This document shows positions 6,232-14,279 of a DNA stretch of 14,279 bases, piece after piece. The notes beneath the pieces are model-generated. The model was not told where the DNA came from. It did no database searches and saw only the letters and a program-made list of their open reading frames with translations. Position numbers and translations under genes: made by a program. The stretch is from positions 1 to 14,279 of the forward strand of contig JBCCGI010000142.1 of the NCBI GenBank assembly GCA_039029355.1. The letters run 5' to 3'. The stretch comes from JBCCGI01 sp039029355 (GTDB lineage Bacteria > Planctomycetota > UBA1135 > GCA-002686595). The stretch's first letter is position 1; every line of letters begins with the position of its first letter.

Positions 6232-7230
6232 ATGGCTCTACCTGAGATCACCGCCCTCTGCCGCGTCCTCGGTCGCTCCGATCCCCACGACGTTCCGGAG
6301 CAGTCCCGCAACCTCGCCCGCATCCAGGAGCTCCAGTCCTATCTGGAGCCCTACGCCGAGCCGGGGATCAACGCCTGCCTCGAGGCCGCCGCCGCGATGG
6401 TGGAGCTGCTCGCGAGCAAGGGCGTGCCGGACCGCGATGTCGTGCTCCAGACCGTCTGCCGCACGATGGCGGCCGTCGAAAAGCACTGGCAGGGGCCGGA
6501 CCCCGACTCGGTGATCGCCGAGCACCTGGGCAGCGTGGCCGCCCCCGGACCCGAGGCCCCCGAACAGGCGCCGCCCGAGGCCGCCCACGAGGTCTTCGTG
6601 CAGCACGACCCCGAGCAGATCGACGCGAACCAGCGCAAGCTCGAGGAGATCAAGGCCACGCCGCGCATCAACGAGATGGTGCTGGGCGAGCTCCTGATCG
6701 AGCTCGGCCATGTCACGCCGGCGCAGATCCGCGAGTGCCTCGACATGCAGGGCGATACGGGCTACCTCCTGGGCCAGATCCTGGTCGAGGAGGGCATCGT
6801 CACCGAGAAGCTCATCGAGGAGACCGCGCGGCTGCAGCGCCAGCTTCGCAACACCTCCACCGCTGAGTCGGTGGCCGAGCTGGTCGAGCCGGTCCCCGCG
6901 GGCGCCCCGGCCGAGCCGGAGAGCTCGGAGCTCGAGGACGCGTCCGAGCTGCGCCTGAACTTCGTGCACAAGCCGACCGAGCGCACGCCCCCGGCCAACT
7001 TCGCGCCGGCCCAGGAGACGCTGCTCGGCCAGATCATGGTCAGCAAGGGCATGGTCGCCCAGGAGAAGCTCGACCTCGCGCTCAAGGTGCAGCGCGCCTC
7101 GGGGCTGCGCGTGGGCGAAGCGCTGGTCGACATCGGCGCCACCAACTGGGACGCCGTCGAGCAGGCGGTCGAGCTCCAGGGACGCCTCCGCAAGGCGGCC
7201 GGGCTGATCCCGCGCTCGCTGTCGCTGTAG
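6232..7230 (+). CDS. Protein with two MshEN-like modules (stand-alone GspE/PilB N-terminal-type domains)
   Basis: 332 residues from ATG 6232. Residues 1-100 form a mostly helical domain I do not recognise (ARIQELQSYLEPYAEPG, then AAAAMVELLASKGVPDRDVV). Two modules follow, each built as the MshEN motif: 24 residues, a 5-residue spacer, 24 residues. Module 1 covers 150-173 (LGELLIELGHVTPAQI...Q), spacer GDTGY, and 179-202 (LGQILVEEGIVTEKLI...Q). Module 2 covers 264-287 (LGQIMVSKGMVAQEKL...Q), spacer RASGL, and 293-316 (RVGEALVDIGATNWDAV...Q). A Pro/Glu-rich linker joins them. In MshE-type ATPases this domain binds cyclic di-GMP, with an Arg at motif position 1; here only the last half has it (R293), the others having V150, L179 and L264. 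No Walker motifs, signal peptide or membrane segment are present. Ribosome binding is weak (GGAA about 14 nt upstream). Binding of c-di-GMP, or a purely structural role, is unresolved. Confidence 0.8.
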   Translation: MALPEITALCRVLGRSDPHDVPEQSRNLARIQELQSYLEPYAEPGINACLEAAAAMVELLASKGVPDRDVVLQTVCRTMAAVEKHWQGPDPDSVIAEHLGSVAAPGPEAPEQAPPEAAHEVFVQHDPEQIDANQRKLEEIKATPRINEMVLGELLIELGHVTPAQIRECLDMQGDTGYLLGQILVEEGIVTEKLIEETARLQRQLRNTSTAESVAELVEPVPAGAPAEPESSELEDASELRLNFVHKPTERTPPANFAPAQETLLGQIMVSKGMVAQEKLDLALKVQRASGLRVGEALVDIGATNWDAVEQAVELQGRLRKAAGLIPRSLSL

Positions 7231-7236
7231 ATCCTC

Positions 7237-7267
7237 ACGCGGGCGCCTCCGCCTCCTAGGCCCGCGT
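7237..7267 (+). other. Inverted repeat between the MshEN-like and epimerase genes
   Basis: ACGCGGGC (7237-7244) and GCCCGCGT (7260-7267) form a perfect 8-bp stem with a 15-nt loop, filling nearly all of the 48-bp gap. It lies 6 nt after one stop codon and 11 nt before the next GTG. It may end or attenuate transcription, or fold over the translation start. No U-tract follows. Confidence 0.35.
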
Positions 7268-7278
7268 ATCATCCGGGC

Positions 7279-8481
7279 GTGGAGCGCGCCCGGATCGAAG
7301 AGCTGGCGGCCGTCTACCGCGACGGGCTGCTCGATGACACGCTCCCGTTTTGGACCCGCCATTCGGTCGACCGCGACCGGGGCGGGTTTCTCTTTTGCCT
7401 GGACCGCGACGGGACGGTCGTCGACACCGACAAGGGGGTCTGGCAGCACGCGCGCTTCACGTGGCTGCTCGCGACGCTCTACCGCGAGGTCGAGCCGCGC
7501 GCGGAGTGGTACGAGCTGGCCGAGCACGGGATCCGCTTCCTGCGGCGCCACGCCTTCGCCGACGACGGGCGGATGTACTTCCAGGTCACCCGCGACGGAC
7601 GCCCCCTCAGGCGGCGGCGCTACGTCTTCACCGAGGCCTTCGGGGCGATCGCCTTCGGCGCCTGGGCGGCCATCTCAGGCGACCAGGAGGCGGCGGAGAC
7701 CGCACGGCGGCTGTTCGCCCTCGTGCTCGCCCACGAGGCCACGCCCGGGCTCACGGACCCCAAGGTCGACCCGGACACGCGCCCGACGCGCGGCCTGGCG
7801 CTGCCGATGATCGTGCTGGGCACGGCGCGCGTGCTGCGCGACGCCTTGGGCGACGCCACCGCGGCGGCCGAGGTCGACCGCGCGATCGCGCGCGTCGAGG
7901 CCTTCTACGACCGCGAGCGCGAAGTCGTGTACGAGCTGCTGGCGGCGGACGGGCGGGCGCTCGACCACTTCGACGGCCGCACTCTCAACCCCGGGCACGC
8001 CATCGAGGCCGCCTGGTTCGTGCTCGCCGAAGCGCGCCAGCGCGGCGGCGACGCGCGGTTGGAGGAGCTCGGCTGCGCCATGCTCGACTGCATGTGGCGC
8101 CGCGGCTGGGACTCCGAGCACGGCGGGCTGCTCTACTTCGTCGACGTCGGTGGGGGGCCGGTGGCCGAGTACTGGCACGACATGAAGTTCTGGTGGCCGC
8201 ACGCCGAGGCGATCCTCGCGACGCTCTTCGCGCATCTCGCGACCGGGGAGGAGCGCTATGCCGCCTGGCACGGCGAGGTCCACCGGTGGGCCCACGCGCA
8301 CTTCCCCGACCCCGAGCACGGGGAGTGGTTCGGGTACCTGCACCGCGACGGGCGGCTCTCGGTCCCGCTCAAGGGCAACCTCTGGAAGGGGCCCTTCCAC
8401 GTGCCGCGCATGCAGCTTGTCGCCTGGCGCCTGCTCGCCAGCGAGCTCGAGCGCCCGGGCGGTTCGGGCTCTCGATCCTGA
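7279..8481 (+). CDS. N-acylglucosamine 2-epimerase (AGE/RnBP) family protein
   Basis: 400 residues, starting at GTG 7279; the homologous N-terminus (FWTRHSVDRDRGGFLFCLDRDG, starting at residue 24) is intact, supporting the start. The family forms an (alpha/alpha)6 barrel that interconverts GlcNAc and ManNAc, or epimerises related sugars and disaccharides, at C2. Conserved blocks are VWQHARFTW (54-62, with the substrate Arg59), LNPGHAIEAAWF (236-247, His240 and Glu243), KFWWPHAEA (303-311, His308) and LKG...WKGPFHVPR (364-377, His374). His240 and His374 match the two general acid/base histidines of characterised members. The LDRDG...DTDK and HGEWFGYLHRDG blocks point towards the N-acylglucosamine rather than the cellobiose 2-epimerase branch, but substrate cannot be settled by eye. 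Cytosolic, no signal peptide. It follows the MshEN-like gene by 48 bp and may share its transcript. Ribosome binding site not obvious. Confidence 0.9.
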   Translation: MERARIEELAAVYRDGLLDDTLPFWTRHSVDRDRGGFLFCLDRDGTVVDTDKGVWQHARFTWLLATLYREVEPRAEWYELAEHGIRFLRRHAFADDGRMYFQVTRDGRPLRRRRYVFTEAFGAIAFGAWAAISGDQEAAETARRLFALVLAHEATPGLTDPKVDPDTRPTRGLALPMIVLGTARVLRDALGDATAAAEVDRAIARVEAFYDREREVVYELLAADGRALDHFDGRTLNPGHAIEAAWFVLAEARQRGGDARLEELGCAMLDCMWRRGWDSEHGGLLYFVDVGGGPVAEYWHDMKFWWPHAEAILATLFAHLATGEERYAAWHGEVHRWAHAHFPDPEHGEWFGYLHRDGRLSVPLKGNLWKGPFHVPRMQLVAWRLLASELERPGGSGSRS

Positions 8482-8533
8482 CGGTTCAGACCGGTCGCCC
8501 GGTGCGTCGGGCCAAGCCGGGCGTCAAACCAAG

Positions 8534-8563
8534 CCGGCCCACCGAGGTTCGTCGGCGGGCCGG
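8534..8563. terminator. Strong hairpin between convergent genes, probable bidirectional terminator
   Basis: CCGGCCC-A-CCGA, loop GGTTCG, TCGG-C-GGGCCGG folds into a stem of 11 pairs interrupted by a single A/C mismatch. It lies in the 128-bp gap between the epimerase (plus) and the small basic protein gene (minus), where it could stop transcription from both sides. No T-run is present on either strand, so Rho or the hairpin alone would have to act. Confidence 0.55.
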
Positions 8564-8609
8564 GCTCACCGGACGAGCCGGCGCAGTCTCGCGTGACGCA
8601 AGCGGGCCC

Positions 8610-8951
8610 TTAGCCCTCGGACAACTCGCGCGGCTTGCGGCCCTTCGGCAGGTTGGCTTTCGGCAGCCGCAGACCCTGCTTCTCGAGGTGGATGCCGAGC
8701 GGCTTGCGCGCCTCGGCCAGCACGTGGCGTAGCGTGGTGTGGCCTTCTTCGGCCGCCGCATCGAGGGCCTTGTCGAGGGCTTTGACCGCCATCGAAGCGG
8801 CCTTCATCGCGGGCGAGTTCTTCAGCTCCTTTTGCTTCGCCCGATCGCGAACCCTACGGATCTCTTCCTGCAGATCAGAGATGATCTGTTCGGGAGAGCG
8901 ACGCTTGCGGCGCTTGCTCGCCGCAGCCTTCTTCGTCTTCTTTTTTGCCAT
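8610..8951 (-). CDS. Small Lys/Arg-rich protein, possible nucleic-acid-binding protein
   Basis: 113 residues from ATG 8951-8949, with AAGGA about 10 nt upstream as a good ribosome binding site. The first 20 residues hold 11 Lys/Arg (MAKKKTKKAAASKRRKRR), like the basic tails of bacterial histone H1-like proteins. Residues 20-45 (PEQIISDLQEEIRRVRDRAKQKEL) are predicted to be a charged helix or short coiled coil. An Ala/Lys-rich helical stretch (47-68) and a second helix (HTTLRHVLAEARKPLGIHL, 71-89) follow, and the C-terminus is again basic (LPKGRKPREL). No catalytic motif, membrane segment or named domain is recognised. A role in DNA or RNA binding is inference from composition only. It stands alone: a hairpin follows it, and the minus-strand HD gene ends 121 bp upstream. 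Confidence 0.8.
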   Translation of the reverse strand: MAKKKTKKAAASKRRKRRSPEQIISDLQEEIRRVRDRAKQKELKNSPAMKAASMAVKALDKALDAAAEEGHTTLRHVLAEARKPLGIHLEKQGLRLPKANLPKGRKPRELSEG

Positions 8952-9027
8952 GAATCGACTTCCTTGAGGGGTAAGGAAACGGAACGGAGCCGAAGAGCGT
9001 CAGAGTCCGAACTCCGACCTATCCAAA

Positions 9028-9050
9028 TGGACGGCGGGAAGGTACGTCCA
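9028..9050 (-). other. Inverted repeat between the HD gene and the basic-protein gene
   Basis: TGGACG (9028-9033) and CGTCCA (9045-9050) can pair with an 11-nt loop. It begins 22 bp past the stop of the glnN-HD unit and lies about 80 bp before the basic-protein start. It could end the first transcript or be a regulatory site for the second gene. No U-tract; weak evidence. Confidence 0.3.
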
Positions 9051-9071
9051 GCTGGAGTCTGTTGGTCGGAA

Positions 9072-9640
9072 TTAGGTCGAACTGCCCTGCAACCCCAGCT
9101 CAGCATTGTGGGGTTTTAGCGCGTCGATAACAAACACGATCAGTTCCGACAGATCGATGTCGAGAAGTCGTGCTCCGGCGTCGACTTCTTCGCGCTCGAC
9201 GCCCGCGGCGAAGCTCTTTTGCTTGAGCTTCTTCCTTACGCTCTTCGGCGTCAGCGTGCTGATCCCCTCTGGGCGAACCAAGGCGCAGGCGCCCACAAAA
9301 CCGGTCAGCTCGTCGCACGCCACCAGCGCGCGGTCGAGCTGCGACTCGTGGGGCACACCCCACTTCGTGTAGTGACCCGAAATCGCGTGTGCGAGCTCGT
9401 CCTCACCGCGCTCCCGCAGCCACGCGACAATGCGCTTTGGATGGTCTTCCGGCCAGCGGTCGTAGTCGGCGTCGTGCAGGAGACCCGCCAGGCCCCACCG
9501 CTCCTCGTCCGCCGCGCCGGCGCCGAAGCGGTGGGCGGCGGCTCGCATCACGACCTCGACCGCGCGGGCGTGCTTGCGCAGGGCCTCCGAAGGAGTCCAT
9601 TCGCAGAGCAGCTCCCAGGCCTCGTCGCGACCCAGGGGCA

Positions 9641-9641
<1 letters not shown>
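9072..9641 (-). CDS. HD-domain hydrolase (COG2316-like)
   Basis: 189 residues from ATG 9641-9639, overlapping the glutamine synthetase stop as TGATG, so it is probably translated by re-initiation. An upstream ATG at 9683 is possible but would extend 42 nt into glnN, and the added residues look like its shadow. HD phosphohydrolase metal ligands are visible: His24 (LRKHARAVE), His56-Asp57 (AGLLHDADYDRWPEDHP) and Asp110 (VACDELTGF). Further conserved features are SGHYTKWGVPHES (88-100) and TPKSVRKKLKQKSFAAGV (131-148), typical of this small HD group, which is usually annotated only as 'predicted hydrolase'. Members of the superfamily hydrolyse phosphate esters of nucleotides or second messengers; the substrate here is unknown. 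The coupling to glutamine synthetase suggests a link to nitrogen status but does not prove one. Confidence 0.88.
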
Positions 9642-11815
<2,174 letters not shown>

Positions 11816-12040
11816 GATCTGGGGCGGCGGGCGGCTGCGGGGGACCGAATAGGCCGGTAGGGTATCGCCGCACCTGGGAAAGGCCCAACCCCGGGCCGCG
11901 GGCGGCGCGTTTTTTTGCTTGCCAAAATCCCGTCCCTTGGGGAAAAGCGATTCCGGCTGGAGCCACCCATCGCGTGAGGTGGCCGCGCCCCCCGGTCCAC
12001 CCCGGGGAACCCTCCGACCCCACCCGCGGGAGATTTGGCG
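11816..12040. other. Divergent intergenic region between glnN and the acidic-protein gene
   Basis: These 225 bp must hold the promoters for glnN (minus) and the acidic-protein gene (plus). The only AT-rich patch is 11910-11928, with seven T followed by GCTTGCCAAAAT. The pattern GG-N11-GC across the T-run is one base off the GG-N10-GC spacing of sigma-54 promoters, so no such site is claimed. No convincing -35/-10 pair, riboswitch or operator was recognised. Confidence 0.4.
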
Positions 12041-12238
12041 ATGCAGCCCCACGCTGACTCATCGGATCACCTCACGTCCGACGACTCCGAGCTCAACGCG
12101 CCCGCCGTCGACTACGAGATCTACGACGACGACGACGACGAGATGCTCGCGACGGCGGACGACGAGGACGGCGACGTCGAGGACGACGACCGCGACGACG
12201 ACTTCGAGGCGTACCTCGCCGCCGAGGACGACGACTAG
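12041..12238 (+). CDS. Very acidic small protein of unknown function
   Basis: 65 residues from ATG 12041, with GGGAG 8 nt upstream as ribosome binding site; a TTG two codons earlier is less likely. By my count 23 Asp and 7 Glu make about 46% of the protein acidic, against a single Arg and no Lys, so the calculated charge is near -29. Runs include YDDDDDE (28-34) and EDDDRDDD (44-51), and the protein ends in EDDD. Tyr24-Tyr28 (YEIY), Phe52 and Tyr55 are the few aromatic residues. It is predicted to be disordered and is not recognised as a family. DNA-mimic, metal-binding or basic-protein-partner roles are possible but unsupported. The DNA is rich in GAC repeats, so a low-complexity non-coding origin must be weighed; the good ribosome binding site, the complete frame and the hairpins after the stop favour a real gene. 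Not obviously linked to thiC, which has its own riboswitch. Confidence 0.65.
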   Translation: MQPHADSSDHLTSDDSELNAPAVDYEIYDDDDDEMLATADDEDGDVEDDDRDDDFEAYLAAEDDD

Positions 12239-12272
12239 GCGGGCCCCCGCCCGCACGCCGGCCGCAGGCCGG
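12239..12272 (+). terminator. Tandem GC hairpins directly after the acidic-protein gene
   Basis: GCGGGC-CCCC-GCCCGC (12239-12254) starts at the first base after the stop codon. CCGGCC-GCA-GGCCGG (12258-12272) follows 3 nt later. Both stems are perfect 6-bp matches with 4- and 3-nt loops. They probably terminate the acidic-protein transcript ahead of the thiamine gene, though neither has a U-tract. Confidence 0.5.
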
Positions 12273-12333
12273 GCCACAGCACCGATTCGACGCCAGGCCT
12301 GGAGAGCACCCCCCGGGCCGGCTACGATCCCGA

Positions 12334-12357
12334 CGGGCGGCGCCTGGGCGTCGCCCG
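12334..12357 (+). other. Hairpin just upstream of the TPP riboswitch
   Basis: CGGGCGGCG (12334-12342) pairs with CGTCGCCCG (12349-12357) over 9 bp including one G-U pair, loop CCTGGG. It ends 12 nt before the first riboswitch stem. It may be a further terminator for the upstream gene or part of the thiC leader, depending on where the thiC promoter lies; none was identified with confidence. Confidence 0.4.
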
Positions 12358-12369
12358 GAACTAGGTACG

Positions 12370-12450
12370 TCCGCTGGGGGCGACGCGAGTCGCGTCTGAG
12401 AAGCACCCCTCGAACCTGATCCGGATCATGCCGGCGTAGGAAAAGCAGGG
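12370..12450 (+). promoter_or_regulatory. TPP riboswitch (THI element) controlling thiC
   Basis: The conserved THI core is clear: CTGAGA (12396-12401), then ACCTGATCCGGATCATGCCG and GCGTAGG up to 12440. The P2 stem is GGGG (12376-12379) with CCCC (12406-12409). P3 is the short hairpin ACGCG-AGT-CGCGT (12383-12395) directly before CTGAGA. P1 can form between TCCGCT (12370-12375) and AGC-A-GGG (12444-12450), with a bulged A and a terminal wobble. AGGG at 12447-12450 is also the likely thiC ribosome binding site, 8 nt before the ATG. Binding of thiamine pyrophosphate would therefore hide the ribosome binding site directly. No terminator hairpin separates aptamer and gene, so control is probably translational. 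Confidence 0.93.
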
Positions 12451-12458
12451 CCAAAGCA

Positions 12459-14132
<1,674 letters not shown>

Positions 14133-14143
14133 AGCGGCCTAGC

Positions 14144-14279
14144 TGTCGTTTCCAGGGACGTTGTTCATCCCGATCGCTCGATCCGGTTCATCGGGGGCGA
14201 GTAGCCGAGGCTACCGTGAGGGCGGACTCGGTTGTAGTAGCGCAGGTAGCTCTTGAGCGCCAGCCTTCGGCCACGCGAG
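14144..14279 (-). mobile_element. Right end of an insertion sequence, remainder outside window
   Basis: A transposase C-terminus (14165-14279) is followed by 21 bp that end, in transposase orientation, ...CGTCCCTGGAAACGACA. Read inward, the presumed terminal repeat is TGTCGTTTCCAGGGACG, starting with TG as in IS3-type and many IS481-type elements. The element would begin at 14144. The boundary is inferred from the TG end and the normal distance to the stop codon; the other terminal repeat and target duplication are not in the window. Confidence 0.7.
14165..14279 (-). CDS. DDE transposase (integrase core, IS3/IS481-like), C-terminal fragment
   Basis: The frame enters from the right edge and ends at TGA 14167-14165, giving 37 residues plus one unread base. 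The sequence LKSYLRYYNRVRPHGSLGY followed by SPPMNRIERSG is the classic end of rve-type transposases: YN-x2-RPH-x2-LGY-x-PP. This block lies just after the catalytic DDE core. IS3 (orfB) and IS481 both carry it and cannot be told apart from this piece. Reading is intact over the visible part, so the gene need not be a remnant. It points against thiC and ends 33 bp from the thiC stop. Confidence 0.88.
   Translation of the reverse strand, partial: SRGRRLALKSYLRYYNRVRPHGSLGYSPPMNRIERSG

Noticed and set aside
11896..11920. Intrinsic terminator or sigma-54 promoter at the T-run upstream of glnN
   Set aside because: The stem before the seven T is at most 4-5 bp with no plus-strand gene upstream, and GG/GC spacing is 11 rather than 10 for sigma-54.
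12120..12237. GAC/GACG triplet run as a microsatellite or CRISPR-like repeat
   Set aside because: Units are irregular and in frame with a complete small gene encoding Asp/Glu. There are no spacers or constant repeats.

Overview
The window is very GC-rich DNA with dense genes and short intergenic gaps. An FG-GAP/integrin-like surface protein, a class III glutamine synthetase, an alkaline-phosphatase-superfamily lipoprotein and strong GC3 bias together suggest a Planctomycetota chromosome. That is an inference; no rRNA or phylogenetic marker is present, and Myxococcota is the main alternative.

Layout. (a) 1-1171, minus: the N-terminal 390 residues of a secreted FG-GAP repeat protein, cut by the window edge. 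(b) 1352-4650, minus: a tight run of four genes transcribed from high to low coordinates: a MerR-type regulator with a B12-binding domain (CarH/LitR-like), a TIGR01777 NAD-dependent epimerase, a DUF523-DUF1722 protein and a COG4276-type SRPBCC protein. Junctions are 7 bp, GTGA and TGATG. In other bacteria such genes belong to light-induced, adenosylcobalamin-repressed regulons, usually with a photolyase; none is seen here. A palindrome lies just upstream of the regulator. (c) 4710-6068, minus: a sulfatase-fold lipoprotein with Thr, not Cys or Ser, at the catalytic position. (d) 6232-7230, plus, divergent from it: a protein with two MshEN-like modules and no ATPase. Then 7279-8481, plus: an N-acylglucosamine 2-epimerase-family enzyme. 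(e) 8610-8951, minus: a small Lys/Arg-rich protein, separated from the epimerase by a strong hairpin. (f) 9072-11815, minus: glutamine synthetase III translationally coupled (TGATG) to an HD-domain hydrolase. (g) 12041-12238, plus: a 65-residue very acidic protein of unknown role, followed by a chain of GC hairpins. (h) 12370-14132, plus: a TPP riboswitch and thiC. (i) 14144-14279, minus: the 3' end of an insertion sequence (transposase C-terminus) abutting thiC.

Functionally, the window combines housekeeping metabolism (thiamine synthesis under TPP control, ammonia assimilation, amino-sugar epimerisation) with one accessory unit of particular interest: the putative light/B12-responsive operon. 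No CRISPR array, tRNA or rRNA was seen. No stretch over 300 bases lacks a gene; the longest gaps are 11816-12040 and 12239-12458.
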